From assembly GCA_002344345.1 (NCBI GenBank), contig DDTL01000069.1:6391-70390 (forward strand): DNA of 64,000 bases, read 5' to 3'. Shown here in pieces: positions 45,299 to 55,074 of the stretch (positions within the stretch are counted from its first letter, which is position 1; each line of letters starts with the position of its first letter). Under the pieces are notes generated by a model. The model did not search any database. It saw only the letters and a list, made by a program, of their open reading frames with translations, and was not told the DNA's origin. The stretch is from Saprospiraceae bacterium UBA2365. Lineage in GTDB: Bacteria > Bacteroidota > Bacteroidia > Chitinophagales > Saprospiraceae. Both the position numbers and the translations under genes were made by a program.

Positions 45299-45412
45299 TG
45301 GGATGATTTGTAGGGCGCGATATACAAATAGCTATAATAAAGCTGATCAAACAATTTGACCAGATCCGTATAAATCCATATGAGGACAGATCGACAAGCA
45401 TTTTTGATTTCA

Positions 45413-46111
45413 TCAGGATGCAGCTTTCATTTTTTTCCGCCATATCAGATATCCCTGGATGGCCAGCACCAGGAAAATGACGTATTGGATCCCCGTGAAG
45501 CCATATCCTTTCACAAAATACAATGGGATGGATACAATGTTCCCTGCGATCCAGAAACCCCAGTTTTCCAGTTTTTTATTGGCCATCAGCCACATGGCAG
45601 CGAAGAAAACACCCGTGGTAAAGGTATCCATATAAGGAGTAATATTACGCAGGTTTTCAATCTGGCCTTGATGCAGTTGATCAGAAACATATCTTAAGGT
45701 TCCTGACATACTCATAACTTCGATGACTTCATACTGTAGATATACCCAAATAACAAATAAGGATGTAAAAACAAAGATCCCGACTGTCCTGAGTTTGTCC
45801 ATAAACCCTGTTGTGCTGATCTTTAGTGGCGAAGTTTGATCGCTCTGAAATCCGGACCATCTGTACCAGCCATAAATACTCATCAGTGTATAATAAATAT
45901 TGATGATCATGTCCCCGTACAAGTTCCATATCGCAAGAAGATAAATATATATCCCTGTGCTTATTATACCGGTCGGATAAACCAGTATATGTTCTTTTTT
46001 AGCATAAATCACACTGATCACGCCAAAAATAGCAGCAATTAACTCAAGCAGAATATAACCAAATGTTGAATTCCTGTAAGGTTCAAGGAAAAAATCAATA
46101 AAGAATTGCAT
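45413..46111 (-). CDS. pnuC: nicotinamide riboside/mononucleotide transporter PnuC
   Basis: 232 residues, about seven or eight transmembrane helices, inner membrane. PnuC motifs: LELIAAIFGVISVIYAKKEH, PTGIISTGIYIYLL, NIYYTLMSIYGWYRW, WIAGNIVSIPLYFVKGYGFT and the YLIWRKKMK end. PnuC proteins take up NAD precursors, sometimes thiamine. No TPP motif lies upstream. It starts 11 bases after gmk, in a yicC-gmk-pnuC operon, where nadD often sits in relatives; this supports an NAD role. Confidence 0.92.
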   Translation of the reverse strand: MQFFIDFFLEPYRNSTFGYILLELIAAIFGVISVIYAKKEHILVYPTGIISTGIYIYLLAIWNLYGDMIINIYYTLMSIYGWYRWSGFQSDQTSPLKISTTGFMDKLRTVGIFVFTSLFVIWVYLQYEVIEVMSMSGTLRYVSDQLHQGQIENLRNITPYMDTFTTGVFFAAMWLMANKKLENWGFWIAGNIVSIPLYFVKGYGFTGIQYVIFLVLAIQGYLIWRKKMKAAS

Positions 46112-46122
46112 TGTGGGTCATC

Positions 46123-46698
46123 TCAATTGAGTTTAAAAAAATTTCTGACAAGGGTTTCAGCATCAGCCAAAGCGTCGACCAGTTGATCATTGATCAACAC
46201 CACATCAAAATTGGATTCGTGCTGCAGTTCCTTCAAAAAGCGTGCCTTTCTGATTTCAAGCGTTTCCGGTGTTTCTGTTTTTCTGGCTTTTAATCTTTCT
46301 GCCAGAATTTCGATGGATGGAGGTTTTACAAAAACGGCCATACATTTTTCACCATACATTTTTTTAATACTGCCCGCTCCTAAAACGTCCACGTCGAACA
46401 AAACGAATTTTCCCTCATTCCAGATACGTTCAACCTCACTTTTAAGCGTTCCGTAAAACCTGCCCGGATAAACTTCCTCCCATTCAACAAATGCTTCCTG
46501 GTCAATTTTTTCTTTAAAAGCTTCCACAGTCAGAAAGTAGTAGTCTTTGCCATCTGTTTCATGATCCCGTTTGCTTCGTGTGGTGGCTGAAATAGAAAAT
46601 TCAAGCTGTTCAAATTTTTCCAAAAGGTGTCTGACTATTGTGGTTTTACCTGAACCGGAAGGGGCGGTAAAAACCATCATTTTCTCCGCGTCTACCAT
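46123..46698 (-). CDS. gmk: guanylate kinase
   Basis: 191 residues. Phosphorylates GMP to GDP. P-loop APSGSGKTTIVRHLLE at about residue 12, GMP-binding SISATTRSKRDHETDGKDYY and FVEWEEVYPGRFYGT, and LFDVDVLGAGSIKKM. The loop reads PSGSGKTT instead of the commoner GPSGAGKST, which is tolerated. 9 bases after yicC and 11 before pnuC. Confidence 0.96.
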   Translation of the reverse strand: MVDAEKMMVFTAPSGSGKTTIVRHLLEKFEQLEFSISATTRSKRDHETDGKDYYFLTVEAFKEKIDQEAFVEWEEVYPGRFYGTLKSEVERIWNEGKFVLFDVDVLGAGSIKKMYGEKCMAVFVKPPSIEILAERLKARKTETPETLEIRKARFLKELQHESNFDVVLINDQLVDALADAETLVRNFFKLN

Positions 46699-46707
46699 AT
46701 TTTACTG

Positions 46708-47583
46708 TTAAAGTACGTTCAATAATAATTCTTTAACCCTTTCCAGCTCATCTTTCATATTCACCACCAATTGCTGGATGGGTGCATTTTGTGCTTTTGC
46801 TCCCATGGTATTGATCTCCCTGCCGATTTCCTGGCTGATAAAGATGAGCTTTTTGCCCTTTCCCGTTATGGATTTGTCATCCAAAAGCTCCTGAAAATAC
46901 CTGCAATTCTGTTCCAAACGGATTTTCTCTTCATTGATGTCCAAACGCTCGATGTAATAAAGCAATTCTTGCTCAAAACGGTTTTCATCTAATCTAACTT
47001 CGTTGAAAAATCCGTTCAGATTGTTGTTTATACGGTCTTTGATTCCCTGAATGCGATCCTTTTCATACATTTCAACCTGCTTCAGATACTTCAGAATTCT
47101 ATCCACACTTTGACGGATGTCCTGTAACATGGTGACGCCTTCTGCTTTGCGATACATGATAATCTGGTCAAGTGATGCTTCGATCAAACTTTCTGTTAAC
47201 TGCCATTCTTCTTCAGTAAGCTCTTCTACCATGTTTTTCACGACATTGGGAATGCGGATGATGGTGGCAAAATAATCCTGATCTTTGACACCCAACTCTT
47301 TTGCCAACTCACTGAGTGTATTGAAATAACTCCTGAATAGCTGTTCATCCAGCTTGTACTGCTCTTCGACCACTCCGTCAATGCTGATGGTCATATCAAA
47401 GCGGCCATGCTCCAGTCTGTTCAGCACTAAATTGCGGATGACAAGCTCCTTTGACCCGAATTTTGCAGGAAATTTAATGCGGATATCTGTGGTTTTGCCA
47501 TTTAATGCCCTGAGTTCAACACTTAGCTTCCTGTTATTATATACGGATGAAGCCTGGCCGTATCCGGTCATCGATTGGATCAT
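46708..47583 (-). CDS. yicC: YicC/YloC family endoribonuclease
   Basis: 291 residues, the usual size. N-terminal signature MIQSMTGYGQAS, then VELRALNGKTTDIRIKFP; C-terminal DUF1732 part with INTMGAKAQNAPIQQLVVNM. Members are metal-dependent RNases involved in small-RNA turnover in some bacteria. First gene of the yicC-gmk-pnuC operon; the yicC-gmk pair is conserved in many phyla. Confidence 0.95.
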   Translation of the reverse strand: MIQSMTGYGQASSVYNNRKLSVELRALNGKTTDIRIKFPAKFGSKELVIRNLVLNRLEHGRFDMTISIDGVVEEQYKLDEQLFRSYFNTLSELAKELGVKDQDYFATIIRIPNVVKNMVEELTEEEWQLTESLIEASLDQIIMYRKAEGVTMLQDIRQSVDRILKYLKQVEMYEKDRIQGIKDRINNNLNGFFNEVRLDENRFEQELLYYIERLDINEEKIRLEQNCRYFQELLDDKSITGKGKKLIFISQEIGREINTMGAKAQNAPIQQLVVNMKDELERVKELLLNVL

Positions 47584-48009
47584 ATTGTGTGAATTAATGC
47601 GCTCTTAAAATTGGCTGCAAGATTAGAAAAAAAAGCGCTTTTTGTCTAATTCATACATACATTTCTCAAATAAGCAGCCTAAAATCTATGTTGATACCTG
47701 GATATACCCAACCAATTCTGAAAGGTATGAATCTATTGATCAATAAAATAAAGGATACTCTTTAAAGCGCTGGTAAAAAAATCTTTGCAGCACAGCTTTT
47801 TGTTTAACTCAATGGCCGGTCGGATAAAATCATTGGTCAGCAGTATTAAACGATTTTTGAAGGGCTGTAATGTGTTGATAATCAATATCATCTAATGGAA
47901 TATGACCATTTTCTGCATGATACAGAAAATGGTCATTATAATGCATTTTACCAATTAAAGCCGTGATGGTATTCCTTAAAAAGTTGGTTTGGCCATTTTA
48001 CCACGAGTC
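47584..48009. other. 426-base spacer with a strong hairpin
   Basis: Upstream of yicC. AGAAAAAAAAGCGCTTTTT near 47625 is a small A/T-flanked palindrome, and a 14-base-arm hairpin sits at 47902-47936. No gene seen. Confidence 0.45.
47902..47936 (-). terminator. perfect hairpin downstream of the small lipoprotein gene
   Basis: Arms ATGACCATTTTCTG and CAGAAAATGGTCAT (14 bases, perfect) around the loop CATGATA. It lies 74 bases past the lipoprotein stop. No T run follows, so it may be a transcript-end stabiliser or a repeat rather than a classical terminator. Confidence 0.45.
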
Positions 48010-48306
48010 TTATCGATGCCTACGCCTGTTGCTGGCTTTTCCAGTTCCTCCCAGTGTTATGCTCGCACCGATCAGAAATCCAAAATCATACCAGCCTCCG
48101 TTGTTATTGACAGCATATACACTGACATTATCTGAAAATAGGCTGACGATAAAACTAAACGGTGTGATCAGTCCATGCCAGAGTCCTCCCCAAAATCCAT
48201 ACGGATCCCCGATGACACAATCATCTACAGCAACAGTGTCTGCGCAACCTGTGAATAAAAACATCATTACCAGAACCAGAAAAGCAAAAACGAGTTTAGT
48301 GTTCAT
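48010..48306 (-). CDS. small conserved lipoprotein
   Basis: 98 residues. Lipoprotein signal NTKLVFAFLVLVMMFLFTGC, then DDCVIGDPYGFWGGLWHGLI, SFIVSLFSDNVSVYAVNNNG and GWYDFGFLIGAS, ending in a basic tail KASNRRRHR. The GFWGGLWHGLI..SFI..LF block is a conserved pattern found in many phyla in small membrane-associated proteins of unknown role. It stands alone between maeB and yicC. Confidence 0.75.
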   Translation of the reverse strand: MNTKLVFAFLVLVMMFLFTGCADTVAVDDCVIGDPYGFWGGLWHGLITPFSFIVSLFSDNVSVYAVNNNGGWYDFGFLIGASITLGGTGKASNRRRHR

Positions 48307-48468
48307 TTCAATTAATTTGTTGTGATAAAAGAACCCTGCCCTGAGGGCATTTCATTCCGCACTTAAGCTGAAACAATACTTAAGGCTTTAATTTGCCAAC
48401 AATAATTCCATTTAACCGGTTCCGGCACATGGACTAATGATACATTAAAATCGACCAAATGCAGCTGT

Positions 48469-50763
48469 TTAAGCCTTATTCTCCAGACTCTGAGCATCGA
48501 CAGCTGAAATGGCTGCCAGGTTGACGATATTGCTCACCTCGCTTCCCCTGGTAACCAGGTGTACCGGCTTCCTGAAACCGGCCATGATCGGGCCAATCAT
48601 ATGTACATTACCAAAATATTTGATCAGTTTCATACTGATGTTGGCGGTCATCAGGTTCGGAAATACCAGCAGATTAGGTCTTTGTTTCAGTTCGGTAAAT
48701 GGATAAAGTTCAAGCAAGCGATCCTGTGTGATCGCCAGATCTGCCTGAACAGGTCCATCTATGATGACATCCGGCCGTTTTTCCTTAACCCGGGCAATAA
48801 CCTCTTCAATGATTTCAGTCTCTGCAGTTCTGACAGAACCAAAATTGGTATATGATAGCATAGCCACCACAGGCTTGAATCTGAATTTCTCAACCGTTTC
48901 TATACCTTTTATCACGATATCAGTGAGTTCACATGCATTCGGAAGCTCATTGACGGCACAATCTGTTATGAAATAAGAATGGTTGTTGTGATTGAGAAAG
49001 TGTATCCCTGAGACCACATCTCCCGGATTTGCACCAATCACCCTCAAGGCGGGACTGAGCACATACGGATAAGCTGCATTTATACCAGCTACCATACTGT
49101 CTGCATAACCCATTTCTACCATCATGGAAGAAAAGAAATAGACGTTTTGCATATCTTTTTTAGCTTTACGCATGGTAACCCCTTTTCTGTTGCGCTTGTT
49201 GAAGTAAGCCAACACAAATTCATCCATCAACGGTGAATTCATATATTCAATGAATTCTATTCCATCAGCACTATGATTATGTTCTTCAAAACGGGCAATT
49301 GCCTCTTCTTTATTTTCTACCAGCAAAACCGGTAATCCGATCCCCTCTTCCACGATCTCGGCAGCAGCCCAAACAATTTTCGGATGATCACCTTCGGCAA
49401 AAACGATCCTTTTCTTATTTTTCCTTGCCAGGTCATAGATCTTTCTCATCATATCACGACTCCAGTCCGTGATGCCTTTGAGTTTTTCTACATAAGCATC
49501 GATATCGATATGCTTCCTGGCAACACCGGTATCCATGGCTGCCTTTGCAACTGCAGGAGCTGCCCAATACAATACCCTTGGGTCAAAAGGTTTCGGAATG
49601 ATATAATCCGGTCCAAAAATGAGTTCATCATCATTGTATTTTCTTTTGACTTCATCCGGAACATCCTCTTTGGCCAATTGGGCCAGAGCCCTCGCACAAG
49701 CAAGCTTCATCGCTTTATTGATGGTTACGGCTTCCACATCCAGTGTTCCGCGGAAAATGAATGGAAACCCGAGCACATTGTTGACCTGGTTGGGAAAATC
49801 GCTCCTTCCCGTAGCTACGATCGCGTCCGGACGGGCTGCTTTGGCAACCGGATAGGTGATTTCGGGATCCGGATTGGCCATGGCAAAAATTATTGGATTG
49901 TCTGCCATCGTTTTTACCATTTCCGGGCTCAAAAGATCTTTTTTGGATAAACCCACAAAGACATCAGCTCCGATCATTATGTTTTCCAGTGATTTGCACT
50001 CAGTATCTTTGTAAAATGGTTTTTTGTATTTATTTCCGTCTGAATCTCCACGGGCATTGCAAAGCACACCTTTGCTGTCAACCATATAGATATTCTCTAT
50101 TTTTGCCCCCAGATCTATATACAAATTGGCACAGGCAATACCGGCAGCACCGGCTCCGGAGATGACGATCTTTACTTCTTCCAGCTTCTTTCCAACCAGC
50201 TCTACAGCGTTGAGCAATCCCGCTCCGGATATGATCGCTGTTCCATGCTGATCATCATGAAATACAGGAATGTTCATCTCTTTCGTTAGCTGTTCTTCGA
50301 TATAAAAACACTCGGGAGCCTTTATATCTTCCAGATTGATCCCTCCGAAAGTCGGTTCCAGCAATTTGACTGCCTGGATAAATTTATCAGGATCTTCAGT
50401 GTCCAGTTCAAGGTCAAATACATCAATATCTGCAAAACGCTTGAAGAGGATGCCTTTGCCTTCCATGACCGGTTTGCCGGCCAATGCACCGATATTTCCC
50501 AATCCGAGAACAGCAGTTCCGTTGGAAATGACCGCGACGAGATTGCCTTTGGCTGTATATTCTCTTGCTGTTGCAGGATCTTTATGTATCTCCAGACAAG
50601 GCTCTGCCACACCAGGTGTATAGGCAAGAGATAAATCCCTTTGTGAATTGAATGGTTTGGTAGGTTTAACTTCGATTTTCCCTTTTCTTCCCATTGAATG
50701 ATAATTCAATGCGGCTTGTTTTAAACTTTTTTTGGAATCACTAATGTCCATATGATTTGCCAT
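48469..50763 (-). CDS. maeB: NADP-dependent malic enzyme with phosphotransacetylase-like domain
   Basis: 764 residues. Malic enzyme domains fill about 1-430 ([60 protein letters not shown]), and a PTA_PTB domain fills about 440-755 ([60 protein letters not shown]). This is the standard MaeB hybrid: malate plus NADP to pyruvate, CO2 and NADPH, with the second domain thought to sense acyl-CoA. A promoter-like pair lies at 50790-50817. Confidence 0.97.
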   Translation of the reverse strand: MANHMDISDSKKSLKQAALNYHSMGRKGKIEVKPTKPFNSQRDLSLAYTPGVAEPCLEIHKDPATAREYTAKGNLVAVISNGTAVLGLGNIGALAGKPVMEGKGILFKRFADIDVFDLELDTEDPDKFIQAVKLLEPTFGGINLEDIKAPECFYIEEQLTKEMNIPVFHDDQHGTAIISGAGLLNAVELVGKKLEEVKIVISGAGAAGIACANLYIDLGAKIENIYMVDSKGVLCNARGDSDGNKYKKPFYKDTECKSLENIMIGADVFVGLSKKDLLSPEMVKTMADNPIIFAMANPDPEITYPVAKAARPDAIVATGRSDFPNQVNNVLGFPFIFRGTLDVEAVTINKAMKLACARALAQLAKEDVPDEVKRKYNDDELIFGPDYIIPKPFDPRVLYWAAPAVAKAAMDTGVARKHIDIDAYVEKLKGITDWSRDMMRKIYDLARKNKKRIVFAEGDHPKIVWAAAEIVEEGIGLPVLLVENKEEAIARFEEHNHSADGIEFIEYMNSPLMDEFVLAYFNKRNRKGVTMRKAKKDMQNVYFFSSMMVEMGYADSMVAGINAAYPYVLSPALRVIGANPGDVVSGIHFLNHNNHSYFITDCAVNELPNACELTDIVIKGIETVEKFRFKPVVAMLSYTNFGSVRTAETEIIEEVIARVKEKRPDVIIDGPVQADLAITQDRLLELYPFTELKQRPNLLVFPNLMTANISMKLIKYFGNVHMIGPIMAGFRKPVHLVTRGSEVSNIVNLAAISAVDAQSLENKA

Positions 50764-50789
50764 AATAACAGTTTTTGTGAAATAATATG

Positions 50790-50817
50790 CAAAGTTACCT
50801 GTATTTAGAGTGTCAAA
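50790..50817 (-). promoter_or_regulatory. probable maeB promoter
   Basis: Minus strand: TTG (50816-50814), then 16 bases, then TAACTTTG (50797-50790), a full TAnnTTTG match. The spacer is about three bases shorter than usual. Leader about 20 bases. Confidence 0.42.
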
Positions 50818-51015
50818 AAATGATTTTACCTAATTTGAACCTATTTAGGAATATTATAAATAAGCTGATAGGTGATTTTTTTTCTTTCCAAAAATTGTCA
50901 GATTTAAAAATTAAAAATGATCCGTATATTTAGCTGATCCGCTCTCCGGACTGTTGGTTGCAGGAATTGATAAAGTTCTTGGCAAAAAGTACTGAATTTG
51001 CTTAAAAATTGAATC

Positions 51016-51234
51016 TTGAGTCTACTCCAAAAAGTTCAATTTGTTGATTTTCAATCGTTTTTTGCCCCAACTTACTAACGTCACAGATCAGCACAAGACT
51101 AAAGGGATATGATTGAAACCCAACAAATTAAATGTCCTCTTTTAGACCTGTACTAACTGAAAACATCCGTGCTTGTACTGACTGAAAACGTTCGTGGGGC
51201 GTTGGAGAGCAAAGACTTTTCTGAGTAGACTCAA
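51016..51234. mobile_element. MITE-like palindromic element, copy 2
   Basis: Outer ends TTGAGTCTACTCCAAAAAGT and CTTTTCTGAGTAGACTCAA. The core from AATTTGTTGATTTTCAATCG to CTAAAGGGATATGATTG matches the reverse complement of copy 1 (42677-42847) closely, with GCACAAGACTAAAGGG shared exactly. The right side has about 60 extra bases, including two near copies of TGTACTGACTGAAAAC. No coding capacity. Confidence 0.75.
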
Positions 51235-51621
51235 ATTTTGATCACATAGTAAATTCAAAAGTTGAAGAATATTAGACTTTCAAGCTTAACAATCAAAAAA
51301 TTAATATTACAACAATGAGCCCGGCGATCCGATCTGACAGAATAAAATGGATTGCTTCTAAAAGAGTGTTTTGATAAAAATGAAAAAATCTGAAACTTTG
51401 TGTTCAAAATCAGGCCAAAACAGACAGAATCTTAGGAAAAATAACTGAAAATCCAACAAAAAATCCAGGAGAATTCTTGACTCTCTATTGTATATTAACA
51501 AGATTACTGGTATATTTATGCTGATATCCTGAAGTTGATATCCAGGTGAAACAATTTATAATGCCGGATATTCTATATCAGAAATATCTGAAATTTTAGC
51601 ATAACAATAAATTAAATACAC

Positions 51622-52677
51622 ATGAATTACGTAATCAGCAATTTGTCTATCGTCCCTACTGCTGCGAAAAGAAACAGACTGATTGAACAGGTTGAAAAAT
51701 TAGTCAAGAAACTGCAGATTTTACCGGATCATTATATTTATTCCGAGGTGCTGAAACTGAATATTTTTAAAATAAACAATCAGGAATACAGGATTTCCTG
51801 TTCACTCAAACTAAAAAATAATCTGGTTTTCCTCTCTGAAAGCGGCAAGGACATTTCTGCCGTTGCCAACGAACTTTTCGATAAATTCAGACAGAAAGTG
51901 GCAACACAACTTGAAAAGGAAAGACTTTTCTACGCCAGTAAAACCCAACGCGAGCGTAAAGAAAACTTTGAATCTTATTTCTCAGACCTGGATGCATTCC
52001 AGCAAAATCAGGATGAAGTCAGTTTCAAATCTCTTGTAAAAGAACTGTTGCCCGGCCTTAAAGGCTATGTGGAAAGAATGCTTGGATCTGCAAAAATGAT
52101 AGATGTGCTTCATAACCAAAACTATATTCTGGATGACATCGTGGATGAAGTGATCATTCGGACTTTTAAAAATTTTGAGGAAAACAAGGATCAGGCAGAG
52201 GATATGAATATCTGGATGATGCGGGAAACCGACAATGTAATGAATGAAATGCTGGATCTTGAAAAATATAAACGCATTACCACCAGCGTGGAGGAAATGA
52301 TCAATTCTGAATACGCTTCCCTGGACGAAAAATATGCTTATGACGGCTCAGGTGACCTGATCAGCACAGACGAACTCGATGAGTATTCGGATTTGGACCC
52401 TTTTCTGGGGATTGAAAAAGAAGTCCTCATATCCGGCAGTGAAAAAGAAACGGTGGATGAGATCAGCGATAAACTTTCCAGACGGCAAATGAAAGAATTG
52501 ATCAGAAACGAATTGATCAAGTTGCCTCTCCGGCACCAATCCGTGTATGATCTGTTCTTTTACGAACAAATGTCGGTGGAAGAAATCGCCAGCATAAAAA
52601 GTGAAACAACCGAAAGAATTGAGGAGATATTGGATGAAGTTAAGGATTTTCTGGCAAAAAGACTTAGAATTAAGTAA
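51622..52677 (+). CDS. putative HPF/RaiA-like domain fused to ECF-type sigma factor
   Basis: 351 residues, no signal peptide. Residues 1 to about 105 (ISNLSIVPTAAKRNRLIEQV, YRISCSLKLKNNLVFLSESG, NELFDKFRQKVATQLEKE) have the beta-alpha-beta-beta-beta-alpha rhythm of the ribosome hibernation factor family. Residues about 140-215 look like sigma region 2 (LLPGLKGYVERMLG, LDDIVDEVIIRTFKNFEEN, NIWMMRETDNVMNEML). After an acidic linker, residues about 290-350 look like region 4 (LIKLPLRHQSVYDLFFYEQM, SVEEIASIKSETTERIEEIL). It would link translation state to transcription. Region 2 and 4 calls are moderate, the HPF call is weaker. No anti-sigma gene is adjacent. Confidence 0.62.
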   Translation: MNYVISNLSIVPTAAKRNRLIEQVEKLVKKLQILPDHYIYSEVLKLNIFKINNQEYRISCSLKLKNNLVFLSESGKDISAVANELFDKFRQKVATQLEKERLFYASKTQRERKENFESYFSDLDAFQQNQDEVSFKSLVKELLPGLKGYVERMLGSAKMIDVLHNQNYILDDIVDEVIIRTFKNFEENKDQAEDMNIWMMRETDNVMNEMLDLEKYKRITTSVEEMINSEYASLDEKYAYDGSGDLISTDELDEYSDLDPFLGIEKEVLISGSEKETVDEISDKLSRRQMKELIRNELIKLPLRHQSVYDLFFYEQMSVEEIASIKSETTERIEEILDEVKDFLAKRLRIK

Positions 52678-53246
52678 ACTGTATCATCGATAACCTAATA
52701 CGCAGCTACCAGCTATAAAGGATGGTTTTATTGGCTTTTGGAAAAAAGAGCAGGGCACAGACAAAGCTGCCTACACCCTGCATAACCCCAAAAAACCAAT
52801 TGAAAACAATCAATTTATGTTTGATTGTTATTTACAACCATAATTAAAACCATGACTCTTTTGCCATATTCCTATCTAAGACTTTTAAAAATCTGTATGT
52901 CACATTACTTCATTGAATTGGTCAATAATTTTTTTATTTAAATATTTTGTTTTGAAAATTTTCATAAAGTTGCATCAATAAAACTTTACAAAAAAATTCT
53001 CCTCTTTGGAATAATCACTAACAACAAATTAAAATCAATTGATAATCAATAACTAATAAAGATTTTATTTTATTGTATTCAAGATTAACCTTTTGTCAGA
53101 ATTTTTTTTCTTTTCTGCAATTAAATTTTTTATTTAAAATATTCCGCATTTTTTTTATTGCTTGCATCTTTTTATTAGTTTTCCATTGGAATTGATCATT
53201 TATTCTGAATTCTTTTTTTTTGGCTTACTCTTTATATCGAAGCAAA
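52678..53246. other. 569-base AT-rich spacer before the surface-protein cluster
   Basis: A weak hairpin GCAGGG/CCCTGC (52750-52781) after the sigma-like gene may end its transcript. The rest is very AT-rich with several T tracts. No gene seen. Confidence 0.45.
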
Positions 53247-55046
53247 ATGAGAAACACTTTATTACTTCTTTTGTCTGTTATTTATTTCAATAACCTTCAG
53301 GCACAAGCGTTTTTGGATTATATCGGTGCAGGAAATTCTGCAGGGGTCAAGGTTACTTCCAGCCATGATTACAGGGCTTTGGGTAGTAACCAAACCGCTT
53401 CAGGTGAACAAACCCTCAATGGTTCAGGAATGGATAGCCGCATGATGGACGCAGCCAGATTTTTGGCTCAGGCAACTTTCGGAGCTGATGAAAATCTGAT
53501 ACGCCAGATAGCTGAAACTGACTATTCTGACTGGATAGACAGTCAGTTTGAAGTTCCTCCCGGATATTTACTCCCGGAAGTGATCAATGCTTATAATCTG
53601 GCTTTCCAGATCTATACAGACAATGGAGGCCTTGCTGCAAATTACAGCGATCGTCCCGAATGGGAACATTTCGACTATGCCTGGTGGCAGGTGAATCTGA
53701 CTGCGGATGACCTGCTGAGACAAAGGGTCGCATATTCACTCAGTCAAATACTGGTTGTCTCTGTCGAATCTGACCTTTTTGATAAAGGTGAAGCTTTGGC
53801 GGATTATTACGACATGCTCCTCGAACACTCTTTTGGTAATTATAAAGATCTGCTCATGGCTGTAACATTGCATCCGGCTATGGGCATTTATCTGAGCCAT
53901 TTGAACAATTCCAAAGCCATACCTGAACGCAATATTCACCCGGACGAAAATTATGCGCGGGAGATCATGCAACTTTTTTCTATCGGACTATTTGAACTCA
54001 ATCAGGACGGAAGCAGAAAAAAAGATAGCAACGGCGCATATATTCCTACCTATTCCAATAGCGATATAAAAGAATTTGCTAAGGTCTTTACAGGTCTTGG
54101 CGCTGGTGGTTCGATTTCAAAAACAGATTTGAACAAAGCTGATTTCAATATGGATTTTAACCTGATTGACTTTACGGTTCCGATGAAAATGTACGAAGAT
54201 TACCATGAAACTGCTGAAAAATTATTGCTAAATGGATTTACGATCCCTGCTGGTCACCCTGGTATGACAGACGTGGAGCAGGCTGTCGATCATCTGTTTA
54301 ACCACCCAAACGTTGCACCTTTTATTTCCAGGCAACTAATCCAGAGACTCGTTAAATCCAACCCGACACCTGCTTATATATCAAGAATTGCAAGTGTGTT
54401 CAGCGATAATGGCAATGGAATACGCGGAGATCTGAAATCCGTGATCAAAGCAATTCTTTTGGATCCTGAAGCCAGAAATTGCGATTGGATCAACCATCCT
54501 GATCAGGGTCGTCTCAGAGAACCCATTACCAGATATACCCAGTTTGCCAAATCCGTCGGTTTTGAAAATCAACTGGATCTTTTCTGGAACAACGGCTCTG
54601 CTTTTATGGAAAGCGCCGGCCAGCACCCGTTTCATTCCTATACCGTTTTTAATTTTTATCTGCCTGATTTCCAGCCAAATGGTCCTATTGCCCAAAACAA
54701 TCTGGTCGGCCCGGAATACCAGATCCACAATACCAAAACCAGCGTCGGCTATGTAAATGCTGTCAATAACTGGGCTTTCAATGATGAGTTGCTGTACACT
54801 TTTGAGGCCAATACCTTCCCGACCAGGCCTGCTTTCAAAAACCTGCTGCCTTTCGCACGTGATCCTGATGAACTGATCAATAAACTCGATATTCTCCTCA
54901 CACACGGTCAAATGAGTGACGATACAAGAGATATTATAAAGAACGCGATCAAAGGCTTCAGCCAGAATTCTATCGGAGATCTTCAGAGACTTAAACTGGC
55001 ATTGTACCTGATCATGATCAGTCCGGACTATTGTGTATTAAAATAA
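53247..55046 (+). CDS. DUF1800 family secreted protein
   Basis: About 599 residues from Met at 53247 (MRNTLLLLLSVIYFNNLQAQ), which starts a signal peptide. DUF1800 hallmarks: AARFLAQATFGADENLIRQI, WWQVNLTADDLLRQRVAYSL, GNYKDLLMAVTLHPAMGIYL, NYAREIMQLFSIGLFELNQD and FISRQLIQRLVKSNPTPAYI. The family is exported and nearly always paired with DUF1501, as here; activity unknown. No sorting tail is present; it ends LALYLIMISPDYCVLK. First gene of a rightward cluster, 28 bases before DUF1501. Confidence 0.93.
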   Translation: MRNTLLLLLSVIYFNNLQAQAFLDYIGAGNSAGVKVTSSHDYRALGSNQTASGEQTLNGSGMDSRMMDAARFLAQATFGADENLIRQIAETDYSDWIDSQFEVPPGYLLPEVINAYNLAFQIYTDNGGLAANYSDRPEWEHFDYAWWQVNLTADDLLRQRVAYSLSQILVVSVESDLFDKGEALADYYDMLLEHSFGNYKDLLMAVTLHPAMGIYLSHLNNSKAIPERNIHPDENYAREIMQLFSIGLFELNQDGSRKKDSNGAYIPTYSNSDIKEFAKVFTGLGAGGSISKTDLNKADFNMDFNLIDFTVPMKMYEDYHETAEKLLLNGFTIPAGHPGMTDVEQAVDHLFNHPNVAPFISRQLIQRLVKSNPTPAYISRIASVFSDNGNGIRGDLKSVIKAILLDPEARNCDWINHPDQGRLREPITRYTQFAKSVGFENQLDLFWNNGSAFMESAGQHPFHSYTVFNFYLPDFQPNGPIAQNNLVGPEYQIHNTKTSVGYVNAVNNWAFNDELLYTFEANTFPTRPAFKNLLPFARDPDELINKLDILLTHGQMSDDTRDIIKNAIKGFSQNSIGDLQRLKLALYLIMISPDYCVLK

Positions 55047-55074
55047 AACATACCAAAACAATAAAACATTTAAA

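Larger units (their letters stand above)
50764..51621. other. 858-base divergent spacer with a MITE-like element
   Basis: Between maeB and the HPF-sigma gene. Holds the maeB promoter, the element at 51016-51234, and close to the sigma gene several GATATC/GATATT-type inverted repeats (about 51523-51595) that could be operator sites. No gene or RNA recognised. Confidence 0.5.

Noticed and set aside
46112..46122. TPP or NAD riboswitch before pnuC
   Set aside because: Only 11 bases separate gmk and pnuC and none of the conserved riboswitch blocks is present.
49384..49950. 188-codon plus-strand open frame
   Set aside because: Antisense shadow of maeB.
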